Of a DNA stretch of 64,000 bases, positions 1 through 9,099 are shown one piece after another. The stretch is taken from NCBI RefSeq assembly GCF_020544465.1, contig NZ_CP066126.1:4154001-4218000 (forward strand), given 5' to 3'. A program made the translations under genes and the position numbers. Within the stretch, counting starts at the first letter, position 1. The number at the start of each line of letters is the position of its first letter. The stretch comes from Chromobacterium rhizoryzae (GTDB lineage Bacteria; Pseudomonadota; Gammaproteobacteria; Burkholderiales; Chromobacteriaceae). Below the pieces are notes generated by a model. It saw only the letters and a program-made list of their open reading frames with translations, did not search any database and was not told the origin of the DNA.

Positions 1-704
1 CAGGTGCAGGTCCAGGTGAAGATGGGCATGTCCATCAGCTTCATGCCGGGGGCGCGCATCTTGATCACGGTGACCAGGAAGTTGATCGCCGTCAGCGTCG
101 TCCCTATCCCTGATATCTGCAAGGCCCAGGTGTAGTAATCCACCCCCACGTCCGGACTGAAGGCGATGCCGGCCAAGGGCGGATAGGCCACCCAGCCGGT
201 GCGGGCGAAATTGCCCACGCCCAGCGACAGGTTGACCAGGATCACCGCCGCCACCAGCAGCCAGAAGCTCAGCGAGTTCAGGAAGGGGAAGGCCACGTCG
301 CGCGCGCCGATCTGCAGCGGCACCACGATGTTCATCAGGCCAGTCATGAACGGCATCGCCATGAAGATGATCATGATCACGCCGTGGGCGGTGAAGATCT
401 GATCGTAGTGATCCGGCGGCAGCACGCCGTGGCTGCCGCCGGTGGCGATGGCCAATTGCGCGCGCATCATCAGCGCGTCGGCGAAGCCGCGCAGCAGCAT
501 GATCATGGCGACGATGATGTACATCACGCCGATCTTCTTGTGGTCGACCGAAGTCAGCCACTCATGCCACAGATAGCCCCATTTGCCCATTTTGGAGATC
601 AGGGCCACCAGCATCAGCCCGATCAGGCCGACGCCGCCCAGCGCGCCCATCACAATGGGCTCGTGGAAGGGGATGGCGTCCAGCGTAAGTTTGCCTAACA
701 GCAT
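1..704 (-). CDS. cyoB: Cytochrome bo3 ubiquinol oxidase subunit I (partial, 3' end outside window)
   Basis: The first ~234 residues of the heme-copper oxidase catalytic subunit, which oxidises ubiquinol, reduces O2 to water and pumps protons in the inner membrane. The N-terminus (GKLTLDAIPFHEPIVM) and the following WHEWLTSVDHKKIG and FTAHGVIMI stretches are hallmarks of CyoB; the His of FTAHG is the family's low-spin heme ligand. Hydrophobic helices follow, up to VIKMRAPGMK at the window edge. The start is ATG at 704. Its ribosome site AAGGAG lies inside the last codons of cyoA, so the two genes are translationally linked. The rest of the gene and probably cyoCD lie to the left of the window. 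Confidence 0.96.
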   Translation of the reverse strand, partial: MLLGKLTLDAIPFHEPIVMGALGGVGLIGLMLVALISKMGKWGYLWHEWLTSVDHKKIGVMYIIVAMIMLLRGFADALMMRAQLAIATGGSHGVLPPDHYDQIFTAHGVIMIIFMAMPFMTGLMNIVVPLQIGARDVAFPFLNSLSFWLLVAAVILVNLSLGVGNFARTGWVAYPPLAGIAFSPDVGVDYYTWALQISGIGTTLTAINFLVTVIKMRAPGMKLMDMPIFTWTCT

Positions 705-711
705 GTCTTGA

Positions 712-1647
712 TTACTCCTTCACCGTCAGCGGTTCGCACAGGCTCTTGGCCAGAGCGGCCAGCTTCACGTCGGCCTCGGTGGCGGCCAGCGAGGTGCGGC
801 CGGTCATGTATTTGTGCAGCACGCCCTGGAACAGATAGGGGGTGACGGCGCCGTAATAGGCCACCGGGTTCTTTTCGCTGGGCAGCACCAGGCCGCGGTA
901 GCCGTTCACGTCCAGCGTCTTGCCGGAGGCCTTGACCTTGGCGACCCAGGCTTCGAACTCCGCCGGCGTCTTGGTGGCGACGGCGTTGAACTTCATGCCG
1001 GAGAAACCGGCGCCGCTGTAGTTGGCGGAGAAGCCCTTGTACACGCCCGGCTCATGCGCCAGCAGATGCAACTGGGTCTGCATGCCGGCCATCGCGTAAA
1101 TCTGGCCGCCCAATTGCGGGATGAAGAAGGAGTTCATCGCCGCGTCGGAAGTGATCTTGAAGTTCACCGGCACATTGCTGGGGAAGGCCAGCTCGTTGAT
1201 CGTGGCGATCTGCTGCTCCGGATAGATGAACAACCATTTCCAATTCAACGCCACCACCTGCACCTCGATCGGCTTCTGGTCGGAATCCAGCGGGCGGTAC
1301 GGGTCCAGCTTGTGGGTGGTTTCCCAGGTCAGCACGGCGAGGAAGGCGATGATGATGCAGGGAATCAGCCAGACCACTAGCTCGATCTTGGTCGAATGCG
1401 ACCATTTCGGCTCATAGACGGCGTCCTTATTGCTGGCGCGGTACTTCCAGGCGAAGAAGAAGGTCATCAGGATCACCGGGATGACCACCAGCAGCATCAG
1501 CGCGGTTGCCGTGATGATCAGGGACTTCTGCTCCGCCGCCACGGGGCCCTTGGGGTCAAGGATTCCGCCTTGACACCCGGCGAGCAGCAGCGCCGAAGCT
1601 ACAGCAAGTCCCCGCCACAGGCGTGAGGGTCTTTGGTTTCTCATCAT
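712..1647 (-). CDS. cyoA: Cytochrome bo3 ubiquinol oxidase subunit II
   Basis: 311 residues, the usual CyoA length. A lipoprotein signal peptide with lipobox LLLAGC ends near residue 25. Two transmembrane helices follow (about 42-68 and 88-110), then a periplasmic cupredoxin-fold domain containing VQVVALNWKWLFIYPEQ. The CuA-binding Cys/His set of cytochrome c oxidases is absent, as expected for a quinol oxidase. It is the first gene of the cyo operon and runs into cyoB with 7 nt between stop and start. Two adjacent ATGs (1647, 1644) could start translation and neither has a strong Shine-Dalgarno site. Confidence 0.95.
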   Translation of the reverse strand: MMRNQRPSRLWRGLAVASALLLAGCQGGILDPKGPVAAEQKSLIITATALMLLVVIPVILMTFFFAWKYRASNKDAVYEPKWSHSTKIELVVWLIPCIIIAFLAVLTWETTHKLDPYRPLDSDQKPIEVQVVALNWKWLFIYPEQQIATINELAFPSNVPVNFKITSDAAMNSFFIPQLGGQIYAMAGMQTQLHLLAHEPGVYKGFSANYSGAGFSGMKFNAVATKTPAEFEAWVAKVKASGKTLDVNGYRGLVLPSEKNPVAYYGAVTPYLFQGVLHKYMTGRTSLAATEADVKLAALAKSLCEPLTVKE

Positions 1648-2371
1648 TTACGACTTTACGGGTTGAACATTCTTGTTATCTCGCCCGGGCGCGTAAGGCT
1701 GCGCGCCATCGGCCCCGGCGGCGGTAATCCAGGCCCGGCTCATGACCGGACGGCAACGGCAAGCCCTTGCGCGGCCGACGGCCATGCAAATGCTATTGGC
1801 ATAATAAAAAGCAATGCGGAACTCGCAGCGCGAGCTGATCAAAATCGAAAGGTCGGCATGATCAATCGACAGGGGCGACGCGAATCGCCCCGGGTGGATG
1901 ACGCGACAGGAAAACGGCGACAAGCGGCCTTCCCCTGCTGGGACATCACAACGCTGACAGCCGGCGAACCCTCGGGCGGAGACGCGTCTTCCGGCGGGCA
2001 AGCAAGCCCTGGACGGCGCAGAAAGCGGCGGGAGCATCCCGGTTGTGAAGCCAGGCGGCGCTATTAAAAACAGTTCGCCCCCAACTTTCAAGGGCAAATT
2101 TGATCCAGGTTAACGGCCGCTCGCGGGGTAAATCCAGAGAGCTTGTTACAGATCAATGACGAAAATAGAGCCAAAGCGCAGACATGGCGTGATCTAGAAC
2201 GAAAGCATGAAGTAAATACTCGAACCTATACACAGTTTCAAACTGTTACAAAAAAGCTGGAACTCCGCCCCTTGCAGTGCACAAAAACAACGGGATTCAA
2301 TACAAATCGCAACAAAAACATAAACCAAACAATATGGATTGACAGCAAGGAAAACGCCGGTCCCGCCTGGC
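1648..2371. other. Long intergenic region upstream of cyo
   Basis: About 720 bases without a credible gene; short ORFs here have no recognisable protein features and overlap on both strands. It must hold the cyo promoter (reading left). A hairpin GGGGCGA/TCGCCCC is at 1872-1891. A perfect 15-base inverted repeat, ACAGTTT-C-AAACTGT, is at 2232-2246 in an AT-rich part. A short hairpin CGCCTG/CAGGCG at 2364-2378 overlaps the stop codon of the PRD regulator. I could not assign a -35/-10 pair with confidence. Confidence 0.6.
2232..2246. promoter_or_regulatory. Inverted repeat, possible operator
   Basis: ACAGTTTCAAACTGT is a perfect 7-base inverted repeat around one central base in an AT-rich stretch between the PRD regulator and cyoA. 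It could be a regulator site for cyo or part of a 3' structure. No family is assigned. Confidence 0.3.
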
Positions 2372-4288
2372 TCAGGCGTCGGGCAGACATAGCAAGGCAT
2401 TGCGCAGAAACGCTTCGAAACTGCGGCTCTCCACCAGCCGGGCGCCGGCGCGCTGACGCATGAAGGAAACGAACAGCTCGTAGATCGCCATCGCTTCCTC
2501 GTACTCGGTCTTGCTGATCGCCAGCAGGAAAATCACCCGCGCCACGCCGCCCTCCCCCCAGGCAATGCCGTGAGGCGCGATGATGGTGCACACCGTGGTC
2601 TTGCGCGCCAGCAAGCCCAGCGAGTGCGGCAAGGCGATGCCGTCGCCCAGCATGGTGCTGAGGATGTCCTCGCGCTCGCGCACCGAAGGCAGGAAATCGG
2701 CGTCGACATAGCCTTCCTCGCGCAGCCGCCCGCAAACGCGCTCGAACAGCGCCTGCTGGCTCAGCCCCTGCTCCGCCACCCAGAAATGCTGGGCGGAAAA
2801 ATAGCGCTCCAGCATATAGGGCCGGGTGCGGTCCACCGCCACCAGCCGCGCCAATTGCTCCAGCTGGTAATCCGACGGAAACGGCGACAGCAGCGCCACC
2901 GGCTTGCGCTTGTCCTCCAGCCTCACTGTGGACACCACGAAATCCGCGCCCACATGCTCCAGCGCCTCGTACTCCTGACAGGACAAGGCGGCGCACACCT
3001 CCAGCTGCGGAAAGCGACGCCGCAGCACCGCCTCCAGCGTGCGCAGCGTGGCGTTGCCGCCGTCGCACACCAGCAGGGCCTGCGGCCGGCGCAGATAACC
3101 GATCTGGTAATGGCGCTCCAGCCCCACGCCGATGTGCAGCACCAGATAGCCGATCTCGTTCTCCGAGATCCGGTACGGCGAGTGCTTGGCCCAACTCGAC
3201 ACCGCCGCCAGCGTGAAGTCGTAGGCCAGCGCGTAATGCTGCTTGATGTCGGCCAGCACCGGATTGGCCAGCGTGATCTGGTAACGCACCCGGGTGATCA
3301 TGGTTTTGACGTGGGTGACCAGATCGTCGCGCAATTGCCGGTCGGCGCGCAGATCGTAGCGGTAATGGCGGTTGATGTAGTCGAGGATGTAGCGGACCAG
3401 CGCGTCGGCGTCGTCGGCGTTGATCGCGCTGGGCAATATGCCGCTCAGGCTGCGCGCGGCGATGTTGACGCAGAGGAAGGCTTGCTCGGCGGCGGCGATC
3501 TCCACCCCGCTCATGCGCCGCAGCAAGCCGGCGATGTGCGTCGCGGCCTGGGCCGCCGCCGGCGGCGCTTCCTCGCAGGAGAAATCCTGCAAGGGAAAAC
3601 CGTCGACGATGCGCTTGGCCGCCACCGCGCAATAAAAGCTCAGGAACTGGGCGCCGTCGTCGCTGAGGCGGACACCGGCGCGGCTCAGGCAGCCGGGCAG
3701 GCCGGCGCGCACCGTCGCCAGCGCGTCGGCCAGCACCGGGTCCGCGCTCAACAAGGGATGGTCCGCCCGCTCCGCCGCCAGCTGCGCCAAGAGATCGCTG
3801 AGGCAGACGCGGATGGAGGATTCCGCGCCCAGCAGCTTCATGCCGTAATGCGGCTTGGCCTCTATGCTCAGGCCGTAGCCGGCCAGGCGCTCGCGCACCT
3901 CGGCCATGTCCGTCTGCAAGGTGGCCCGGCTGACGCACCAGGCGTCGGCCAGGTCCTGCAGCTTCAAGGCGTAAGCGGAGCCGAGGAACTGCGCCAGCAG
4001 ATAATGCACCCGCTCGCCGGCCTGACGCGGAATGGCGCGGCCAGAGCCGGCCTGCGGCCGCACCTGCTGGAAGCGTTCCGGGTCGTCGGCCTGCAGCCGG
4101 TAGCCCTCGCCGCGCTTGAGCACGAAGCGCGCGCCGTGCTCGGCCAGAATGGCGTTGAGCGCGTCGATATCGTTGCGCACAGTGCGGGTGGACACCGCCA
4201 GCCGGCGCGCCAGCTCTTCCTGCGGCAACGCTTCCGCCTGCAGGGCGGCAAAGGCCTGGGCCAGCCGTTGATAGGGGAATTTGACCAT
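2372..4288 (-). CDS. PRD-domain transcriptional activator with EIIB- and EIIA-like domains (MtlR/LicR type)
   Basis: 638 residues. N-terminal helix-turn-helix (LPQEELARRLAVSTRTVRNDIDAL, about 20-45) and a second winged-helix region (SRATLQTDMAEVRERL, ~120-140). Two PRD modules follow (~180-400), then an EIIB-like domain with LLVCDGGNATL keeping a cysteine, and a C-terminal EIIA (mannitol/fructose-type) domain with the phospho-acceptor context GIALPHS. Such proteins switch promoters according to PTS phosphorylation. It is the last gene of the dga-type operon and probably its activator. ATG 4288 is preferred over the ORF start at 4309 because AAGGAGG lies just upstream of it. The inducer is unknown. 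Confidence 0.85.
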   Translation of the reverse strand: MVKFPYQRLAQAFAALQAEALPQEELARRLAVSTRTVRNDIDALNAILAEHGARFVLKRGEGYRLQADDPERFQQVRPQAGSGRAIPRQAGERVHYLLAQFLGSAYALKLQDLADAWCVSRATLQTDMAEVRERLAGYGLSIEAKPHYGMKLLGAESSIRVCLSDLLAQLAAERADHPLLSADPVLADALATVRAGLPGCLSRAGVRLSDDGAQFLSFYCAVAAKRIVDGFPLQDFSCEEAPPAAAQAATHIAGLLRRMSGVEIAAAEQAFLCVNIAARSLSGILPSAINADDADALVRYILDYINRHYRYDLRADRQLRDDLVTHVKTMITRVRYQITLANPVLADIKQHYALAYDFTLAAVSSWAKHSPYRISENEIGYLVLHIGVGLERHYQIGYLRRPQALLVCDGGNATLRTLEAVLRRRFPQLEVCAALSCQEYEALEHVGADFVVSTVRLEDKRKPVALLSPFPSDYQLEQLARLVAVDRTRPYMLERYFSAQHFWVAEQGLSQQALFERVCGRLREEGYVDADFLPSVREREDILSTMLGDGIALPHSLGLLARKTTVCTIIAPHGIAWGEGGVARVIFLLAISKTEYEEAMAIYELFVSFMRQRAGARLVESRSFEAFLRNALLCLPDA

Positions 4289-4334
4289 GAGCCTCCTTCT
4301 TAAACCCATCCGCGCCCGGCCTCCCCGGACGCGT

Positions 4335-5069
4335 CTACAACAAGGCTTTCACCATCGACAACAGCCGCTCCACGTCGCCGGGCCGGGTTTCGCCGCTGGA
4401 GTCGATGATGGAACTGTACACATGCGGTATCACCTTGGGCACGCCGGCCTCCAGCGCCAGGCGGACGATCTCGCTGAAATTCTCCAGCGTGATGCCGCCG
4501 GTGGGCTCCAGCCAGAAATCATGCCGCGCGCAGGCTTCCGCCACCGCCAGGTATTCGTCGCGGCAATCCAGCCCGCCCATGGGGAAGTACTTGATCGAAC
4601 TGCCGCCCATATCCTTGAGCATGGCGATGGCGGTGTCCACCGGCGCGGCGCAGACCGGCGCGCCGGCGCTGAGCGGGCCGGTGGACACCTTGACCAGGCC
4701 CGGAATGCCGCTGGGCGAAACCAGGCCGTTGACCACGGTACGCGCCTGACCCAGCAGCGCGCGGCTGGCGCCCACGCCGGTGAACACCTGATTGACGTGC
4801 TGCGGCTGCACTTGGCCGGCAATGGCGCTGACCATGTCGGACTGGCGCGGATCGCCGGCGCCCAGTCCCACCGACAAGGCGTTGTCTATCAAGGCCGCGT
4901 ACTCGCGCATGTCCGCCACCGCGCTGTCCACGTCGGCGTAGTTCTTCGACAGCACGCCCACCAGCACATGGCCTTCCGCCGCCTGATGAATCTGACGGGC
5001 ATTGTGCTTGCTTCCAGCCAGTACATTCAAGCAAACGCGGTCCTGATAAAAATGGGGTTCCAGTTTCAT
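4335..5069 (-). CDS. dgaF: KDPG/KDGP aldolase-family protein (DgaF type)
   Basis: 244 residues. Matches by recognition the KDGP aldolase family found with DgaE lyases, which splits 2-keto-3-deoxy-gluconate-6-phosphate into pyruvate and glyceraldehyde-3-phosphate. Recognisable stretches are NVLAGSKHNARQ near the N-terminus, VLVGVLSKNY, SSIKYFPMGG (candidate Schiff-base lysine) and WLEPTGGITLEN. The ATG at 5069 overlaps the dgaE stop (ATGA) and GGAGAGAAGG precedes it; the open frame continues upstream to 5768 only as a shadow of dgaE. It should catalyse the last step of the pathway encoded by this operon. Substrate specificity is inferred from the partner gene. Confidence 0.85.
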   Translation of the reverse strand: MKLEPHFYQDRVCLNVLAGSKHNARQIHQAAEGHVLVGVLSKNYADVDSAVADMREYAALIDNALSVGLGAGDPRQSDMVSAIAGQVQPQHVNQVFTGVGASRALLGQARTVVNGLVSPSGIPGLVKVSTGPLSAGAPVCAAPVDTAIAMLKDMGGSSIKYFPMGGLDCRDEYLAVAEACARHDFWLEPTGGITLENFSEIVRLALEAGVPKVIPHVYSSIIDSSGETRPGDVERLLSMVKALL

Positions 5070-6184
5070 GCCTTCTCTCCCGTCAGCAAGCGGCGGATGC
5101 GCGTGCCGATCTGTTCCAGCTGAGCGGCGTCCACGCTGCGCGCGTCCACCTCCAGCTTGCCCTCGTTGGCCCGGTATTCCCGGAAATAAATGGCGACCTC
5201 GCCCTGTTTCAGCGCGGCGGCGGCGGCCACCGCGCTGACGCCGGTGGCGCTGGCGTCGAAAGCGATCTCGGCGCGGGCGATGTCGCGGCCGGCGGCGTCC
5301 CAGACCAGGCGCGCGCTGACGCCGGCCAACTGGTTCAGCCCGGCGATGAAGGGCCGCAGCCGCTCCGCCATCGCCGCCCCGCTTTCCTTGTCCTGCTTCA
5401 GATAGCGTTCTATCGCGCACGTCAGGCCCAGAATGCCCTCCTTGCCCACCTTCATCGCCCGGCCTATGCCCTGGCTTTGCAGCTTGACCCATTCCACATA
5501 CTGGCGGCGGCCCAGCACCAGGCCGCTGGTCGGCCCCTCTATCGCCTTGGCCCCGCTGTAGATCACCAGGTCCGCGCCCAGCCGGTAATACTCGCGCAAG
5601 TCTTCCTCCGCCGCCGCGTCGACGATCAGCGGCACCTTCCGGCGGCGCGCCACTTCGGCGGCCTCGGCCACGCCGAGCACGCTTTTCTGCAAGGCGTGGT
5701 GGGACTTGATATAGAGGATGGCGGCGGTGTCGGGACCTATCGCCGCCTCCAATTGCGCGGCCGAGCACTCATTGCCCCAGCCGGCCTCCACCACCTGGCC
5801 GCCGCCCAGCGCCACCATGGCGCCCACCGGTGCGCCGAAATTGACGTTGTGCCCCTTGGGCAGCACGATCTCGCGCGGTCCGGCCACCGGCTGCGCGTGC
5901 AGATTCACCAGCAGGCGCGGGTCGTCGCGGACGATGACGGCGGCCACGGACTGGGCAATGCCGGCGGCCGCGCAGGACACCACCGTCGCGGCCTCCACCT
6001 CCAGCAGCCGGGCGATGTAGTCGCCGGTCTTGTCGACCAGATCCTTCATCTCGAAATACCGCTCCAGGCCCTGGACCATCGCCGCCCTCACTTCCGGCGC
6101 CGGCGTGGACACGCCGAGCAGGGTCATGCGGCCGGAAGCATTGATCACCGGCTTAAGCTGGTACTGCTCATAGATCGAAGACAT
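5066..6184 (-). CDS. dgaE: DgaE-family PLP-dependent ammonia-lyase
   Basis: 372 residues, fold type I PLP enzyme of the SelA-like group. The N-terminus YEQYQLKPVINASGRMT is typical of the DgaE family, and the PLP lysine lies in YSGAKAIEGPTSG. In Salmonella DgaE deaminates D-glucosaminate-6-phosphate to 2-keto-3-deoxy-gluconate-6-phosphate, the substrate of DgaF, which is the next gene here. It overlaps the upstream amidohydrolase gene by 17 bases and dgaF by 4. The start at 6184 has AAGGAAAGG upstream. Whether the substrate here is glucosaminate-6-phosphate or another amino sugar acid is not shown by sequence. Confidence 0.87.
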   Translation of the reverse strand: MSSIYEQYQLKPVINASGRMTLLGVSTPAPEVRAAMVQGLERYFEMKDLVDKTGDYIARLLEVEAATVVSCAAAGIAQSVAAVIVRDDPRLLVNLHAQPVAGPREIVLPKGHNVNFGAPVGAMVALGGGQVVEAGWGNECSAAQLEAAIGPDTAAILYIKSHHALQKSVLGVAEAAEVARRRKVPLIVDAAAEEDLREYYRLGADLVIYSGAKAIEGPTSGLVLGRRQYVEWVKLQSQGIGRAMKVGKEGILGLTCAIERYLKQDKESGAAMAERLRPFIAGLNQLAGVSARLVWDAAGRDIARAEIAFDASATGVSAVAAAAALKQGEVAIYFREYRANEGKLEVDARSVDAAQLEQIGTRIRRLLTGEKA

Positions 6185-7301
6185 GACAAGCCTTTCCTTG
6201 TTCGGTGGGCAGCAAGACGCCGCCCGCCACCGCCGCCAGCGGCGTCAGGTGCCGCACGCCGGTCAGCGTGTCGCCGTCGCAGTCGCTCTGCGGCCGCGGC
6301 GCGGTTTCAATGTCGAAGATGGTCAGATCGGCGTCCGCTCCCGCTTCCAGCCGGCCTTTGCCGCCCAGTCCCAGCGCTTCCGCCGGCCGCCGGGTCACGC
6401 AGTCCAGCACCCTCTCCAGCGGCATGCCCAGGCTCAGGAATTTGGACATCACCGCCGCCAGGCCGAACACCGGCCCGGCCACGCGGTTGCGGCAATAGAT
6501 GTCCGAGCTGATGGTGTCCGGGTACAGGCCCAGCGCCATGGCCTCGCGCGCCACGCGGAAACTGAAGCTGGCGCTGCCGTGGCCGACATCCAGCAGCACG
6601 CCGCGCTCGATCGCCGCCCGCACCGAGGCGCGCAGCGCGCCGGCGGCGTCCAGGATGCGGTTGGGCTTGCCGTTGAAGCAGTGGGTGACGATGTCGCCCG
6701 GCTCCAGCCATTCGGCGATCTCGTCCAGCGACGGCGGGGTGTTGCCGATGTGCACCATCAAGGGCAGCGGCCCGAAGCGCCGCTGTATCTCCTTGGCCCG
6801 CGCCAGCGGCGCGACGCCGTTGGCGCCGACCACGCTGCCGCTGAGCCGCGCCTTGATGCCGACGATGAAATCGCGATGCGCGCGGATGGCCGCGCCGGCC
6901 AGCACCACGTCGACGTCGTCCAGATTGGCCAATTCATGCTGGGTGACGAGGCCGATGCGCGAGATGTTCAGCAAGGCGCGCACATCGGTGCGGCAAGCGC
7001 CGGCCAGCTCGCGGAAGGCGGCGACGTCGTCGGCCCCTACGCTGCCGGCGTCCACCACCGTGGTGACCCCGCCGGCCACGCCCACCTGATCCGGCTCGTC
7101 GTGATAAATCGGCGAGGCCGGGTTGCAATGCACATGGCCGTCTATCCAGCCGGCGCTGAGCCGCCAGCGTCCGTCCAGCCGCAGCGTGCGCCGGGCCGGG
7201 CCGTCCAGCCGCCCCAGCCCGGCGATCTTGCCGTGGCGGACCGCAATGTCCATTACCGAGCCGTCGGCCAGCAAAGCGTCCTTGATCAGCAAATCATCCA
7301 T
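6168..7301 (-). CDS. Amidohydrolase/deacetylase-family metallohydrolase
   Basis: 377 residues. Amidohydrolase-superfamily TIM barrel: metal-binding HxH in GWIDGHVHCNP (~50), candidate carboxylated Lys in VGIKARLSG, further His ligands in LMVHIGNTPP and DIVTHCFNG, and a late Asp in ISSDIYCRN. It resembles the dihydroorotase-like hydrolases always found with the DgaE/DUF4310 gene set. A plausible job is removing an acyl or cyclic amide group from the imported compound before DgaE acts (inference). Start ATG 7301 is chosen for the preceding GAGGAGG; an ATG at 7319 is also in frame. Confidence 0.83.
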   Translation of the reverse strand: MDDLLIKDALLADGSVMDIAVRHGKIAGLGRLDGPARRTLRLDGRWRLSAGWIDGHVHCNPASPIYHDEPDQVGVAGGVTTVVDAGSVGADDVAAFRELAGACRTDVRALLNISRIGLVTQHELANLDDVDVVLAGAAIRAHRDFIVGIKARLSGSVVGANGVAPLARAKEIQRRFGPLPLMVHIGNTPPSLDEIAEWLEPGDIVTHCFNGKPNRILDAAGALRASVRAAIERGVLLDVGHGSASFSFRVAREAMALGLYPDTISSDIYCRNRVAGPVFGLAAVMSKFLSLGMPLERVLDCVTRRPAEALGLGGKGRLEAGADADLTIFDIETAPRPQSDCDGDTLTGVRHLTPLAAVAGGVLLPTEQGKACHVFDL

Positions 7302-7311
7302 CGCCGCCTCC

Positions 7312-7965
7312 TCAGGCAATCGCCACCGGGAACAGCGTGCCCAGCAGCATCGCGCCCAAGATCGCGCCGCCGGTGATGGGCTTGCCCCACAGATAGAAGA
7401 CCAGCGCGCCCAGCAGCGAGCCGACGCCGATGGGGATCGACGCCGCCATCGCCGACAGGATGATCAGCGGGCCGAGGAAGCGGCCGGAGGAGTTGCCCGC
7501 GCCCATCATCACGTCGGCGCCGTAAGTGGAATTGCCCTGATTGATGGTGAATTTGCGCGCGAAAATAATGACCGCGCCGATCAGCAAGCCGATCACCATC
7601 CCGGTGGCCAGCGCCGCGCCGAAGTTTTCCACCGGAAACAAGATGCCGGCGCCGAGGAACATCGCCGGAATGCCCAGGCCGACGCCGGTCATGATGGCGC
7701 CGCCGATGTCCAGGATGCCCACCAGCGAGCCCTCTATCACCCGGGCGAACAAGAAGCTGGCGCCGAAGGCGGCCACCGCGCCGTAGACGCCGGTGTCCAT
7801 GCCGGCGCGCAGCATCGACACGAAGGCCACCTCGTTGAAAGCGCCGATGCCGTAGACGTAATACATATGCGTGCCGGCGAACACGCCGGCGGACAACAGC
7901 CCCACCAGCAAGGGAAAAGACCAGTCCGCCAGCCAGAAACCCCCGGTTTGTGCTTGTTCAGTCAT
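7312..7965 (-). CDS. DUF4310-family integral membrane protein
   Basis: 217 residues, largely hydrophobic, about six to seven membrane helices, many glycines (for example ILDIGGAIMTGVGLGIPAMF). I recognise it as the DUF4310 family, which occurs with DUF4311, DUF4312 and SFCGS proteins. No transport or catalytic function is established to my knowledge. Its position among sugar-acid catabolic genes, where a PTS EIIC/EIID would be expected, suggests a role in uptake (inference). Start ATG 7965 is favoured over 7968 because its distance from AAGGAG is better. Confidence 0.8.
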   Translation of the reverse strand: MTEQAQTGGFWLADWSFPLLVGLLSAGVFAGTHMYYVYGIGAFNEVAFVSMLRAGMDTGVYGAVAAFGASFLFARVIEGSLVGILDIGGAIMTGVGLGIPAMFLGAGILFPVENFGAALATGMVIGLLIGAVIIFARKFTINQGNSTYGADVMMGAGNSSGRFLGPLIILSAMAASIPIGVGSLLGALVFYLWGKPITGGAILGAMLLGTLFPVAIA

Positions 7966-7982
7966 CATTCTCTCCTTCAACC

Positions 7983-8759
7983 TCAAGCGCCGCGCACGGC
8001 GGCGTGCAGCAGTTCCAGCCAGGACGGGGCGTTCAGGTGGAAGCTGCTCAGCAGCTTCAGATCAAAGCCGCGGAAGAAGGCGCTGAGCGCGAACAGCGCC
8101 ACGATGGCCGCCATCATCAGCTTGGTGATCTTGTTCCAGCCGCCCTCGTCCACGCCCTTGCCGATCAGAATGCCCAGCACCAGGCCCGGCACCGCATTGC
8201 CCATGATCAGTTGGGCCAGGCCGCCGAACACCGTGCCCCACAGACCGGAACGCCGGCCGGCCTCAATCGCCGCCAGCCAGAAAATCACCGGCATCACAGT
8301 GTTGACCAAGAGGTTGGCCGCGGGCACCAAGACCTTGACCGCGGTGATTTGCAGCGAAGCCGGCACCGCCGAAGCGGTGGTGTTCAGGAAGGCCACCAGC
8401 AGCATGCCGATTACCCCGCACACCAAGGCCATCTTGCGCGGGTTGTGCAGGGTCTCCGCCAGATTGCGGTTGCGCGCCAGCAAAGCCGCGGCGCCCCAGT
8501 GCGGAATCACCCGGTGGTCGATGTCCTGGGTGAAGGCGCCGGCGGCCACCGACGAGGCCCAGGCGTTGAAGAAAAAGCCCAGGCCGAAGGAAAAATGCGA
8601 GGCCGGGTCGCCCTCGCAGGAATTGAGCTCGCCCAGGGTGCGGAAAGCGCCCATGCCCTGGGAAGTCGGCGCGTGGAACATGCGGGCCGCGCCGGCGCCC
8701 ACCGCGACGCCGACCAGACCGCCTATCAACAGCGACTTGAGAAGAATGATCAGAAGCAT
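7983..8759 (-). CDS. DUF4311-family integral membrane protein
   Basis: 258 residues with an N-terminal helix (MLLIILLKSLLIGGLVGVAV) and several further membrane segments. Recognised as DUF4311, partner of DUF4310. The pair resembles a two-subunit membrane unit in size and topology. A soluble-looking stretch after the first helix contains FHAPTSQGMGAFRTLGELNSCEGDPASHFSFG with acidic and His residues. AGGAGG precedes ATG 8759. Only 17 bases separate its stop from the DUF4310 start. Function unknown; probably acts with the neighbouring membrane protein. Confidence 0.8.
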   Translation of the reverse strand: MLLIILLKSLLIGGLVGVAVGAGAARMFHAPTSQGMGAFRTLGELNSCEGDPASHFSFGLGFFFNAWASSVAAGAFTQDIDHRVIPHWGAAALLARNRNLAETLHNPRKMALVCGVIGMLLVAFLNTTASAVPASLQITAVKVLVPAANLLVNTVMPVIFWLAAIEAGRRSGLWGTVFGGLAQLIMGNAVPGLVLGILIGKGVDEGGWNKITKLMMAAIVALFALSAFFRGFDLKLLSSFHLNAPSWLELLHAAVRGA

Positions 8760-8793
8760 GGCTTCCTCCTCGGAATGAAACGACAGCCGGCGC

Positions 8794-9096
8794 CTAAACC
8801 TGGCGCGCGACGAAGGGCACGGCCTCGATATCCAACGCCGTCACGCTGACCTCCACCTCCAGCGTGACGGCGTAGCTGAGCCTGTCCCGCGGCAGGAAGA
8901 AGAACAGAAAGCGCTCGCGGCGGCGGATCTCCTCCGCCGCGACCACCGTCACCCGCATGGGCTCGATGCGCAACAGCACCGGATGGCCGGCCGCCGTCAC
9001 CGCGCGCTGCACGCCGGACAAGGCGTCGGCGCAAGCTTGCGCCTTGCTGTCGCCGCGGCCGCTGACCGTCACGCTGGACTCGAAACGCCTTTGCAT
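8794..9096 (-). CDS. DUF4312-family small protein
   Basis: 100 residues, no signal peptide or membrane segment, with alternating strand-like segments (SVTVSGRGDSKAQACADALSG, LRIEPMRVTVV). Recognised as DUF4312, found only in this gene set as far as I know. It starts 3 bases after the SFCGS gene stops, so expression is coupled. It may be a cytoplasmic partner of the DUF4310/4311 membrane proteins, in the way EIIA/EIIB partner EIIC, but it has no recognisable PTS phosphorylation motif. Confidence 0.75.
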   Translation of the reverse strand: MQRRFESSVTVSGRGDSKAQACADALSGVQRAVTAAGHPVLLRIEPMRVTVVAAEEIRRRERFLFFFLPRDRLSYAVTLEVEVSVTALDIEAVPFVARQV

Positions 9097-9099
9097 CGC

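Noticed and set aside
1633..2463. Several ORFs of 68-149 residues in the region upstream of cyoA
   Set aside because: Opposing frames overlap each other, with no motifs and no ribosome sites.
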